Assembly (NCBI GenBank): GCA_020634625.1
Contig: JACKBJ010000008.1
Span: forward strand, 1 to 64,000
DNA: 64,000 bases
Reading direction: 5' to 3'
Source of the DNA: Caldilineae bacterium
Lineage (GTDB): Bacteria; Chloroflexota; Anaerolineae; Epilineales; Epilineaceae
Of this stretch, positions 17,631-25,947 are shown one piece after another. The translations under genes and the position numbers were made by a program. Below the pieces are notes generated by a model. The model saw only the letters and a program-made list of their open reading frames with translations, did no database searches and was not told the origin of the DNA. Every line of letters begins with the position of its first letter. The stretch's first letter is position 1.

Positions 17631-19076
17631 TCACAGGTCGAGATGCCGACGGCGTCGACGCTGGCGCCCGACCTGCCGCAGAAGCAGCAGGCCCAGCGCC
17701 AGGAGGCCGATCGTGATCGCGGTCAGCGGCACCAGGAGCCTCGAGGTCGCGTCGGCGCTGGCCGGCGGAGACGCCGATTCGGGGGCAAGCGCCTCGGCGG
17801 CGGCTCGGTCGCCGTCGACCGCGGCGGCCTCGTCGAGGGCCTGGGCGACCGCCAGCTGGCGGGCCGCGTCGGCGGTGGCGGTGGCAGCCACCTGCTCCCG
17901 ACTGACGATGCGCGCCGTCGGCGGGGGCGGCGTGGGGCCGGCCTCCACCTTCGGTTGCTCCGCTGCGGCCGGCGGCACGGTGAGATCGTCCGGCGCGGCA
18001 TCGTTCGCCGCGTCCACATCGGCGCCTGCCGATGGGATCGGCGCCCCATCGCTGCGCGCGCGGGCCGTCGCGGTGGCCAGGGCGGCCAGGGCCAGCTCCG
18101 GCGCGCTGCCTGGATCGGCGGCCGCGTCGGCGCGCGCCGGAGGCGACGCCGAGATCGGCAAGGCCGCTATCGTCGTGGCGACCGCCGAGAGCGTGGCCTC
18201 GGGCTGCATCGCGGCGAGGGCTTCGCGGGTCGCCGCCAGCTCGGGCGAGCCGCCACCCGCTTCCGGCGGCGGCTCGCCCGAGCCGGCGGCGTTCAAGACC
18301 TCCAGGGCGGCGACGGCCGTGGCCCTCACCGCCGTCAGGGCCGACGCGGTCGCGGCCACCGGAGCCGAATCGTCGCGCGCGGCGGCGGCGCCGGGGACCT
18401 GGGCGTCGGGCGGGCGGTAGCCGCCCGAGTCGGCCGCCACGACGCTGGCCGTGGCGGCGGCCTCGGGCCCCGTCGACCGATCGCTCGAGCGCTGACCGAG
18501 CTCGCCGGTCAACGTGCGATCGCCGGTCAGGGCCGTCGCCAGGGGCTGAAGCAGCGTCTCGGGCGCATCCTCGGACGCCATCCGTTCCTCGGCGATGCCG
18601 GCGGCGCGGTCGATGTCCAGGCCCCGGCCAGGCGCCGCAGCATCCGGACCGATCGCGCCCGCCGGCGCCTCGGCCATCTGGGACCTGGCCGCTCCGCCGG
18701 TCTCCGCATCGGCCGCGGCGTCGCCCGGCTGCAACGGAGTCTGCGACAGCCGCGCCAGATAGCTCAGCAGCAGGCCCAGCGTCAGCACGGCGGCCAGCGC
18801 CAGGAGTCCCGCCCAGGGGCGGACGGGCCTCGAGTCCAGGGCCAGCTCGCGTGCCGCACGCGCCGCGGTAGCCTCGGGCAGGCGCAGCTCGAAGTCGTCG
18901 GGCAGGGGCGCCAGCGGCAGCGCGCGCGCGAAGTCGACCGCCCAGCGGAGCGTTGCCAGCTCGTCGCGACAGCTCGCGCAGCCCACCAGGTGGGCCTCCA
19001 CCTGGCTTCGACGGGCCGGCTGCAGCGCGTCGTCGATGAGCGCCGACAGATCGTCGGTCGGAATGTGATCGATCAT
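17631..19076 (-). CDS. Zinc-finger anti-sigma factor with large exported region and second TM
   Basis: 481 residues from the ATG at 19076, which overlaps the sigma factor stop (ATGA). The N-terminal HC2-type anti-sigma zinc finger has His29, Cys33 and Cys36. A membrane helix follows at about 88-108. Next is about 330 residues of Ala/Pro/Thr-rich, probably disordered, sequence outside the membrane, then a second helix (about 445-465) and an RRRRR-rich tail that should lie inside. Family members hold an ECF sigma factor at the membrane until a signal releases it. The long Ala-rich exported loop and C-terminal re-entry are unusual. It could sense the wall or be cleaved. Confidence 0.82.
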   Translation of the reverse strand: MIDHIPTDDLSALIDDALQPARRSQVEAHLVGCASCRDELATLRWAVDFARALPLAPLPDDFELRLPEATAARAARELALDSRPVRPWAGLLALAAVLTLGLLLSYLARLSQTPLQPGDAAADAETGGAARSQMAEAPAGAIGPDAAAPGRGLDIDRAAGIAEERMASEDAPETLLQPLATALTGDRTLTGELGQRSSDRSTGPEAAATASVVAADSGGYRPPDAQVPGAAAARDDSAPVAATASALTAVRATAVAALEVLNAAGSGEPPPEAGGGSPELAATREALAAMQPEATLSAVATTIAALPISASPPARADAAADPGSAPELALAALATATARARSDGAPIPSAGADVDAANDAAPDDLTVPPAAAEQPKVEAGPTPPPPTARIVSREQVAATATADAARQLAVAQALDEAAAVDGDRAAAEALAPESASPPASADATSRLLVPLTAITIGLLALGLLLLRQVGRQRRRRRHLDL

Positions 19077-19774
19077 GGCTCGGCCCGTTCCGCCGCGTCG
19101 GGCCCGGGCGACCCTGGCGGCGTCTGCTCCCGAAGGTATGAACGCGTTTCGGACGCCAACGGTTCCATCGTGGCGCGCGCGCCGAGCAGCAGCGAGCGCA
19201 GATGGACCCGCGCCCGGCTCATGCGCGACTTGATCGTGCCCGGCTCGGTGTCCAGGATCTGCGCCATCTCGGCGTAGCTGAAGCCGGCATGGTCGAGCAG
19301 GACGACCTCGCGGTGATCCGGCGACAGCCGGGCCAGACATCGCTCGAGCAGCGCGCCCAGCTCCCGTTGCTCGGCATAGGCCTCGGGTGACTGACCGGGG
19401 TCGGGCAGGCTGTCGAGCCGAGCCTCGACGTCGGGCGGCGGCTCGGCACGTCGCTGCGCCTGACGCTGCTGATCACGGCAGCAGTTGATCAGGATTCGCG
19501 TCAGCCAGGCCCGAAACCCGTCCGCGTCGCCCTCGAAGCGGGTCAGGTTGCGCCAGGCGGCCAGGAGGCAGTCCTGGCAGCGATCCCGCGCATCCTCGGT
19601 CAGACCGCCGGTCTGGTGGTACGCGATGTGGAAGAGCAGTCGACGCTGGCCGGCGACCAGGCGCTCGAAGGCCTCCGCGTCACCCATGCGGGCAGCCGCC
19701 AACCAGCCCTCGGGGTCAGGACCCTCCCCTGCGGCGGAGTTCGCCGAGGCGCCCACGCGCGGCTGTGCTACCAT
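19073..19774 (-). CDS. ECF RNA polymerase sigma factor (first module)
   Basis: 233 residues. Region 2 (about 40-105) includes FHIAYHQTGG and FRAWLTRILINCCRD. Region 4 (about 150-205) includes LSPDHREVVLLDHAGFSYAEMA and a helix-turn-helix ending KSRMSRARVHLR. The C-terminal extension overlaps the anti-sigma start by 4 bp. A TACACT box on the minus strand (19786-19781) lies six nt before the ATG, suggesting a leaderless message. It is divergent from the second ECF sigma gene at 19891. Partner and zinc finger identify it as a membrane-signal sigma factor. Confidence 0.93.
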   Translation of the reverse strand: MVAQPRVGASANSAAGEGPDPEGWLAAARMGDAEAFERLVAGQRRLLFHIAYHQTGGLTEDARDRCQDCLLAAWRNLTRFEGDADGFRAWLTRILINCCRDQQRQAQRRAEPPPDVEARLDSLPDPGQSPEAYAEQRELGALLERCLARLSPDHREVVLLDHAGFSYAEMAQILDTEPGTIKSRMSRARVHLRSLLLGARATMEPLASETRSYLREQTPPGSPGPDAAERAEP

Positions 19775-19890
19775 GGCTTGAGTGTATCATCGCGGCGCGG
19801 CCGGGGCGAGCGCTGTCTGCGTAACCCAGCCGTGTCTGTACCCTCGAACGGCGAGCGCGATGGACCGGATCAGCGAGGAAGCGCAGGAGG

Positions 19891-20466
19891 ATGATCGAGG
19901 CGGTGGGCGGGTTGCAGACGGCACCGGATGAGGCGCTCATCGCGCGCATCCGGGAGGGCGACGAGGCGGCGCTGAGCACGCTGTACCGACGCCATGTCGA
20001 TGCCATCTATCGCTTCGTGCTCGCGCAGGTGCGGGACCCCCAGACGGCCGAGGACCTGACCAGCGACACCTTCGCGCGCATGCTGCGAGGCCTGGACGCG
20101 TTTCGAGGCGATGCCAGCTTCAAGAACTGGCTCTACCAGATCGCGCGCAACCGCCTGCGCAACCATCGTCGATCCGCGCCCTACCGGCTGAACCTGCCGC
20201 TCTCGCCGAACCTGCCCGAGCCCGAGCCCCCGGAACCGCCGGTCGACGAGGACCGCCGCTTGCGTGAGCGCGTCCTGGCGCTGCTGAAACCCTTGCCGCC
20301 CCGCTACCGCCAGGTTCTGGAGCTCCGCTTTCTCGCGGGCCTGTCGGTCGAGGAGACCGCCAGACGGATGGGCATCACCATCGCCAACGCCAAGGTGCTC
20401 CAGCACCGGGCGCTGAAGAAGGCCTCGCAGGCCGTCCAGGAGCAGAGCCTTGAGCCACGACGCTGA
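19891..20466 (+). CDS. ECF RNA polymerase sigma factor (second module)
   Basis: 191 residues. Region 2 reads ALSTLYRRHVDAIYRFVLAQV, then DPQTAEDLTSDTFARML and FKNWLYQIARN. Region 4 reads PPRYRQVLELRFLAGLSVEETA with the recognition helix near 150-180. AGGAGG directly abuts the ATG at 19891 with no spacer, so the true start may be a little downstream (GTG 19903 or TTG 19912). It overlaps the DUF5667-type gene by 17 bp, which suggests coupled translation and a regulatory partnership in place of a classical zinc-finger anti-sigma. Confidence 0.92.
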   Translation: MIEAVGGLQTAPDEALIARIREGDEAALSTLYRRHVDAIYRFVLAQVRDPQTAEDLTSDTFARMLRGLDAFRGDASFKNWLYQIARNRLRNHRRSAPYRLNLPLSPNLPEPEPPEPPVDEDRRLRERVLALLKPLPPRYRQVLELRFLAGLSVEETARRMGITIANAKVLQHRALKKASQAVQEQSLEPRR

Positions 20467-21673
20467 AGCGGATCGGCAGCTGCAGGCTGCCCTCGAGCGC
20501 CTGGCCGCTGGCGAGCCCTTGGAGGACATCCTCGAGGGCATGCCCGAAGCCCTGCGCGCGCCGCTGCGGACGGCGGGACTGTTGTCCGCCGCCGCTCCCC
20601 GGAGCGGCGATCTTGCCGGGGTCGGCTTCGTCCTCGGCCTCGAGGATCAGCTCCGGACCGACCTTCGCCTGCGCCTCGCCGGCCCGCAGCAGGCGCCCGC
20701 CCAACCTGGCCGTCCGATCTGGATGGCGCCGCGCGTGGTCGGGCTGAGCCTGCTTCTGACGATCCTTTCGGGCTTGCTGGTCGCGACCGTCGCGAGCCGA
20801 GCCTTGCCCGGGCAGCCGCTCGATTCCTTGCGGCGGGGCGCCGAAGCGCTCGGTCAGGTCTGGCCCCGCGACAGGGCCGGCGCCGCCGAGCAGCGTCTGG
20901 ACTCGGCCTGGCAGCGACAGCTGGAGCTGTCGCGACGGATCGAGGCGGGCCAGGGCAGTGCGCCGTCGACCGAGCGGCTCCTCGAGGCGCTGCTGACGGA
21001 CTACCGCCAGGCCCTGCGCCTGGCGGCCGAGTCGGGAGATCGCCGGGTGGCGCTGCGCGCCGATGGCGAAGCCGAGGCAGCGGCCGGCCGGCTCGGCGAG
21101 CTGGTGGCCCTGGCGCCGGAGACCTTGCGACCGAGGCTCGAGCAGGCCGTCGAGGCCCTGGCGGAGGCGCGACGGCGCCTGGCCGCCAGCACGCCCCTGG
21201 AGCCCGTGCCCATCGTCGACGCCGGCCCCGCGCAGCCGAGCGCGACGAGCGGTTCGCTCGCGACCGCCAGCCCGAGTCCGGAGTTGCCTCGGGATCCGGC
21301 GCCGCCGAGCGCGACGCCGGTGGCCGGAGACACGGCGGTGGCGCCCGCACCGAGCGCCACCGCCGGCCCGTCCCAGATCGCGCCGACCGCCAGCCCGACG
21401 GCGAGCCCCCGGCTGCCGGCGACGGCGAGCCCGGTGCCGGAGCGCCCGCGACCGACCCGCGATCCACAGCGCACGGCGACGCCCCCACCGTCCCCGCAGC
21501 CGCAGCCGACGGAGCCGCCCCCGCCGCCCGCGCCGGCGCCGACCTGGACTTCGGAACCGGCCTGGCCGACCGCGGTGCCGCCGACGTCGGCGGTCGAGCC
21601 GACCCAGCCGGCGAAGCCCACCGATCCGGCCGGACCGACGCCCGACCCGCCGGATCCGGGCCTCGGGCGCTGA
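20450..21673 (+). CDS. DUF5667-type membrane partner of ECF sigma factor, Pro/Thr-rich tail
   Basis: 407 residues. TTG start at 20450, with AGGAG seven nt upstream and a 17-bp overlap with the sigma gene. A cytosolic helical N-terminus (about 1-85, ERLAAGEPLEDILEGMP) is followed by one membrane helix (about 95-115). A DUF5667-like exported stretch opens LPGQPLDSLRRGAEALGQ and has long helices. From about 245 on, the protein is a Pro/Ala/Thr/Ser tail with no fold. Such proteins commonly follow ECF sigma genes in Chloroflexota and Actinobacteria, probably as anti-sigma factors. The cytosolic helical part is the likely sigma-binding region. Confidence 0.75.
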   Translation: MSHDAEADRQLQAALERLAAGEPLEDILEGMPEALRAPLRTAGLLSAAAPRSGDLAGVGFVLGLEDQLRTDLRLRLAGPQQAPAQPGRPIWMAPRVVGLSLLLTILSGLLVATVASRALPGQPLDSLRRGAEALGQVWPRDRAGAAEQRLDSAWQRQLELSRRIEAGQGSAPSTERLLEALLTDYRQALRLAAESGDRRVALRADGEAEAAAGRLGELVALAPETLRPRLEQAVEALAEARRRLAASTPLEPVPIVDAGPAQPSATSGSLATASPSPELPRDPAPPSATPVAGDTAVAPAPSATAGPSQIAPTASPTASPRLPATASPVPERPRPTRDPQRTATPPPSPQPQPTEPPPPPAPAPTWTSEPAWPTAVPPTSAVEPTQPAKPTDPAGPTPDPPDPGLGR

Positions 21674-21676
21674 TCC

Positions 21677-23659
21677 GTGCCCGCCAGGCCTTCGGCCCGT
21701 TGGCAGGATCGGTCCGGAATCTCGAGCGGCGACCCTGCGCCGGGTGGCGGCAGGCGTCGCGCGCTGACCGCCGCGGCGCTGGCGGGGCTGATCGCGCTCG
21801 GTTCGGCGTCCATGCTCGGCGGCGGGCCGAGCGCTCGCGCCGACGACGAGCTGCCCTGTACCGTGACGCATCGACGGACGGTGCAGCCCCTCGGCGGCCA
21901 GCTGGGCGAGCGGATCACGGTCTCGCTCTCGCTGGACCTGCGCTGCGAGCCCCGCGCGCGTCCGCTCGACCTGGTGCTGGTTCTGGATGCATCGCCCGAC
22001 ATCGGGCGCTCGAGGCTGGCCGATCTGAAGCTGGCCCTGGAGCGGGCGATCGCACGGATCGATCTCGCCGAAGGCGCCGGGATGCGCATCGCGGTCCTGG
22101 CCTACGACGATCGCGGGCTGCTCGACGGCGACCTCTCGCTGACCGGCGATCGCGAAGCCCTGCTGCGCAGCCTCCGCCGGGTCGAGACCGGCAGCCGGCC
22201 CTGTATCAGCGTGGCCTCCAACTGCGGAGCCGCGGCCGCGCTTCGCCGAGCGGCCGAGGTGTTGGACCTGTCCGCGGTCGAGGGCAGCCGACGAGTGGTC
22301 GTGCTGGCCTCGGCGGGCATCGGTCGGCGGCTCGACGATCCCAGCTACGAGCCGCAGCTGCCCTGCATCGAGCTCTCGCAGGCGGCGCTCGCGCTGCGTT
22401 CGCGGCGCGACGCGACGGTGTTGATGACCGCCTGCGCCTCCGACGAATCCGGCTTTTGCGGGCGACGTTGCCTGACGGGCAAGTCGACCGACGATGCGCG
22501 CTTCGCGCTGCTCTCGCCGACCTCGGAGTGGTCGCCGATCGAGTTTGCCCTGCCGGCCCTGGCCGAGGGCAGCGGCGACTTCCATCCGGTCGAACGGATC
22601 GACATCGTCGATCTGTTGCCGCCGGAGCTCGAGTACGTCGGCGGTGCGCAACCGGGCGCCATCGATGGCCGTCGCCTGTCCTGGACCGGCTACCCGCTGA
22701 CCCGAAGCCTCGAGATCTCGCTGCGCTACTGGCTCGAGGCGCGGAACTGCGGCGACATTCCCTCCAGCGAGGACGCCAGCTACACGCTGCGCTACCTGGG
22801 CCCGATGTGGGGGGGCGTGATCCGTTCCGAGACCCTGGCGATGCCGCGGCTGACGATCGGCTGCGAGGCCCTGCCAAGCTCGCCCACGCCCACCGCTCCG
22901 ACGCCGACGCCGCAGGGCCCGACCGTCACGAACACGCCCGGCGCCAGCTCGAGCCCGACGGTCGGGCCGAGCCGCAGCCCGACGGCAAGCCCGACGACCG
23001 CGCGACCCGGCCAACCCTCGCTCTTCCTGCCGGTGGTGCTGTCCGGCGCATGTGGTGGCGAGGCCAGTCGCTTGCCGCGTGACTGGATCCTGGCGCTGGA
23101 CGTGTCGGGCAGCATGGCCGGCGCCGCCGGACCGCCCTTTGCCGGCGCCAGCCGATGGTCGGCCTCCGAGTCGGTCGTGCGGGCGATCCTCGGTGCGCTG
23201 AGACCCGGGATCGACCGGACGATGATCCTGCAGTACGGCGAGGCGGGCGAGCTGAGCGAGTCGGCCGGGGGGTTGATGCCCTGCTGCGGGCCGGCGCTGG
23301 ATGCGCTGGACGAAGGGCACATCCGCCTGCGCAACGGACACCCCTGGGCGGCCCTGGATCGGGCGCGTTGGCGGCTCGAGACCGCGCCGCCCCTCGGCGG
23401 CGCGCGCCGTCCGGGCCTGGTGTTCGTGACCGACATGCGCCGGGGAGATCTCGGCGCGAGCGAAGAGGCCCTGATGCTGCAGCTGACCGCCGAGGCGCGC
23501 GCGGCCGGCATCTCGATCTACGCGGTCGCCCTCGGCGAGCAGGCCGACGCACGATACCTGTCACGTTGGACCGGCCGACCGACGAACTCCGTCGACGCGC
23601 GGCGGCTGGCGCTGCCCCTCGATCGGTCGCTGGCAGCCTGGCTGCAGTGCACGCCTTGA
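21677..23659 (+). CDS. Exported protein with two von Willebrand A domains
   Basis: 660 residues. GTG start 3 nt after the previous stop. A signal segment (about 28-54) ends ARAD. The first vWA-like domain (about 80-270) has a degenerate metal site: LVLDASPDIG keeps D-x-S but has Asp where the second Ser belongs. A beta-rich middle follows, then a Ser/Pro/Thr linker (about 395-445) and LFLPVVLSG. The second vWA (about 465-655) has an intact MIDAS, ALDVSGSMAG. vWA domains bind proteins through a metal. The gene is third in the sigma-DUF5667 operon, so it may be a target or sensor. Many cysteines suggest disulfides. Confidence 0.8.
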   Translation: MPARPSARWQDRSGISSGDPAPGGGRRRALTAAALAGLIALGSASMLGGGPSARADDELPCTVTHRRTVQPLGGQLGERITVSLSLDLRCEPRARPLDLVLVLDASPDIGRSRLADLKLALERAIARIDLAEGAGMRIAVLAYDDRGLLDGDLSLTGDREALLRSLRRVETGSRPCISVASNCGAAAALRRAAEVLDLSAVEGSRRVVVLASAGIGRRLDDPSYEPQLPCIELSQAALALRSRRDATVLMTACASDESGFCGRRCLTGKSTDDARFALLSPTSEWSPIEFALPALAEGSGDFHPVERIDIVDLLPPELEYVGGAQPGAIDGRRLSWTGYPLTRSLEISLRYWLEARNCGDIPSSEDASYTLRYLGPMWGGVIRSETLAMPRLTIGCEALPSSPTPTAPTPTPQGPTVTNTPGASSSPTVGPSRSPTASPTTARPGQPSLFLPVVLSGACGGEASRLPRDWILALDVSGSMAGAAGPPFAGASRWSASESVVRAILGALRPGIDRTMILQYGEAGELSESAGGLMPCCGPALDALDEGHIRLRNGHPWAALDRARWRLETAPPLGGARRPGLVFVTDMRRGDLGASEEALMLQLTAEARAAGISIYAVALGEQADARYLSRWTGRPTNSVDARRLALPLDRSLAAWLQCTP

Positions 23660-23713
23660 GCCGGAAGGGGCCGGGCGCCAGCCGGCGCGGTGGCCGCGAT
23701 CCGATCCGCGATC

Positions 23714-23722
23714 TGATATGAT
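23714..23722 (+). promoter_or_regulatory. Extended -10 promoter for the third sigma operon
   Basis: TGATATGAT is an extended -10 (TGn plus TATGAT, 5/6). No clear -35 is visible. The start codon chosen for the sigma gene is 122 nt downstream. Confidence 0.4.
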
Positions 23723-23844
23723 TGCCCTCGGCCCTGCGCGGAACCGCCGCCTCGGCCGAGTCCGGATCGACCGCTCTATCCCCGAGGTGCGCTGCGCCGT
23801 TATGCAATCCAGACAACGCCGCCGCAGCCCAGAGGATCGAGCCC

Positions 23845-24465
23845 GTGGCCGGTGACGAGCGGAAGCTCGTCGACCGCGCGAAGCGTGGCGACGCGGCTGC
23901 CTTCGGGCTGCTCTATCAGCGTCACGTGGATCGCGTGTTCGCCTACATCGACTTTCGGGTGCGCGACCGTGCCCTGGCCGAAGACCTGACCCAGGACGTG
24001 TTCCTGCAGGCGATGCGTCGGCTCGACCAGTTCGAGTGGCGCGGTGGCCTGGCTCCCTGGCTGATGCGGATCGCGCGGAACACGGTCGTCGATCACTGGC
24101 GCCGCGCCGGACGCCGGCCGGAGCGGACGCAGACCCGGGCCGAGGCCGGCGAGATGGACGGTGACGAGACCAGCCTCTTGGAGCGGTTGGCCGTCACGGA
24201 CGAAGATGCGCAGTTCGGCGAGGCTGAAGCGGCCAGCGACCGCGAGCGCCTGGTGCGGGCCGCGGCGCAGCTCACCGAGCTGCAACAGCGGGTGCTGGCG
24301 CTGCGCTTCGCCGCCGGGCTGTCGATTCAGGAGACGGCGGAGGTCATGGAGCGCAGCGAGGGTGCCATCAAGAACCTGCAGCATCATGCGGTGCGTGGCC
24401 TGCGCAGGCTGCTGGAGGAGGAGGCGTCGGCCCAAGACGGGCAGGCGCGCACGGACACGACATGA
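23845..24465 (+). CDS. ECF RNA polymerase sigma factor (third module)
   Basis: 206 residues from the GTG at 23845, picked because AGAGGA lies 8 nt upstream and homology begins with GDERKLVDRAKRGD. A longer reading from 23722 overlaps the promoter. Region 2 includes AFGLLYQRHVDRVFAYIDFRV, AEDLTQDVFLQAM and APWLMRIARNTVVDHWRR. Region 4 includes LTELQQRVLALRFAAGLSIQETA and KNLQHHAVRGLRR. It overlaps the next gene by 4 bp (ATGA). It is paralogous in layout to the second module, with the order sigma, DUF5667 protein, exported proteins repeated. Confidence 0.92.
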   Translation: MAGDERKLVDRAKRGDAAAFGLLYQRHVDRVFAYIDFRVRDRALAEDLTQDVFLQAMRRLDQFEWRGGLAPWLMRIARNTVVDHWRRAGRRPERTQTRAEAGEMDGDETSLLERLAVTDEDAQFGEAEAASDRERLVRAAAQLTELQQRVLALRFAAGLSIQETAEVMERSEGAIKNLQHHAVRGLRRLLEEEASAQDGQARTDTT

Positions 24466-25898
24466 GCGATCTGGACACGAGCCTGCAAGATCATCTCGAC
24501 CGCATCGCCGCCGGCGAGCCGGCCGAAGCCCTGCTGCGCCAGCTGGCCGCCGACCCGGCGACCATGGAGCTGGCCGCAATGCTGGAGCTGGCGCTGCGTC
24601 TCGAACAGCGCCTGCCGATCGCGTTGCCGGCGCCCCGTCGGGCGCGGATGCAGGCCGAGCTTCAAGCCGCGTTCCAGGCCCGGTCCGCGGCCCGGCCACC
24701 GGCTCGCCTGGCCTGGTTCGGCGGATCGCGACTGCTGCTGCGCGGGCTGGCGGTCGTCACGGCGCTGATCCTGGCCGCGGGCAGCGCCGTGGTCGCTTCC
24801 GCCGACAGCCTGCCGGGACAGCTGCTCTATCCGGTCAAGCGCGCGGCCGAGCAGGCGCGCCTGAGCCTGGCCCTCGACCTGGGGACGCGGACCCGCCTGC
24901 GCCTGGACTTCTCCGAGGCGCGGATGGACGAGCTGCAGCAGCTGGCCGATCGGGGCCTGGCGATCTCGCCGGCCCAGATCGAGGCCTTGGCGGATTCGCA
25001 CCGTGCATTGCTCGACTCGGCTCGGGCCACCGGCGACCCGGCCTTGTTGGACGCGGCACGGGCACGCACCGCGGCGCATCACGCGGCGCTCGAACGGCTC
25101 AAGCCACAGCTGGGCCAGTCCGCGGTGCGCGCCATCGACGAGACACGCCGCGATCTGGACGCGATCGAAGCCGGTCGAGAGCCGGGTCCCAGCCCGCGAC
25201 CCTTGCCGGGCACGGCCTGGCCCGCCGAAGGCGCTGGCCTGACGCCGGGGCGCGGCCTGCCCGTCCGGACGGCGACGGGCGCCGCGGGGGATGACGGCCC
25301 GTCGCTCGCCACGCCCGGGCCGGGCAGCGCAGCCCACGCCAGCCTGACGCCGCGGCCGATCCTGGCGATGACCGCCCAGGCTTCGGCGGTGGCCGCGAGC
25401 CCGGCGGCGCCCGGTGCCGCGACCCTGGTGCCCTACGATCCCGAGGCGACCCTGCGGTCGATCGAAGCCGACCGCCGCGCGACCCGTTCGGCGATGGCCG
25501 CTGCCGCCACGGCCAGGGCCGAGGCGATTCGCGCCACCGTCGAAGCCGGGGCCGCCGCGCGGCGGGCGACGTTGGAAGCCGTGCGCGCGACCGACCCTGC
25601 CGCGGCGAGAGCGACCCGCGAGGCCCTGCGCGCGACGGATCAGGCGCAGCGGGCCACCCGCGAGGCCCGCCGAGCGACCGAGGAGGCCCGGCCGACTCCG
25701 CCGCCGCGGGATCGGACGCCGGAAGCGCGCCAGACGCGCGCTCCGATTCGTTCGACGCCCCCACCGCCCGAGCCCAGCGCGGAGCCCAGCGTCGAGCCGA
25801 CCGCCGTCGGGACGGAGGCGCATCCGCCCCTGCCACCGCCCGCGATCGCCACCTCCGATCCGGCCGCGCCGGCGCCCAGCTCGACCGCCGGGCCATGA
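24462..25898 (+). CDS. DUF5667-type membrane partner of ECF sigma factor, Ala/Arg-rich tail
   Basis: 478 residues. The N-terminal helical region ([21 protein letters not shown]) parallels that of the protein at 20450-21673. A membrane helix (about 88-112) leads to [21 protein letters not shown], the DUF5667 hallmark, and long charged helices to about 235. A Pro/Gly linker follows, then a striking Ala/Arg/Thr/Glu-rich helical run (about 325-410) with repeated RAT-type steps such as [19 protein letters not shown], and a Pro-rich end. Likely the anti-sigma or sensor for the sigma factor at 23845. The repetitive tail may be a coiled rod. Confidence 0.75.
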   Translation: MSDLDTSLQDHLDRIAAGEPAEALLRQLAADPATMELAAMLELALRLEQRLPIALPAPRRARMQAELQAAFQARSAARPPARLAWFGGSRLLLRGLAVVTALILAAGSAVVASADSLPGQLLYPVKRAAEQARLSLALDLGTRTRLRLDFSEARMDELQQLADRGLAISPAQIEALADSHRALLDSARATGDPALLDAARARTAAHHAALERLKPQLGQSAVRAIDETRRDLDAIEAGREPGPSPRPLPGTAWPAEGAGLTPGRGLPVRTATGAAGDDGPSLATPGPGSAAHASLTPRPILAMTAQASAVAASPAAPGAATLVPYDPEATLRSIEADRRATRSAMAAAATARAEAIRATVEAGAAARRATLEAVRATDPAAARATREALRATDQAQRATREARRATEEARPTPPPRDRTPEARQTRAPIRSTPPPPEPSAEPSVEPTAVGTEAHPPLPPPAIATSDPAAPAPSSTAGP

Positions 25899-25947
25899 CC
25901 TGCGACGGGGCTGGGCAGGAAGCCGCCGGGTCTGGCACAATAGGCGC

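Noticed and set aside
20375..23341. A 988-residue frame on the minus strand opposite the DUF5667 and vWA genes
   Set aside because: Basic, repetitive translation and no homology, caused by GC-rich third positions of the real genes.
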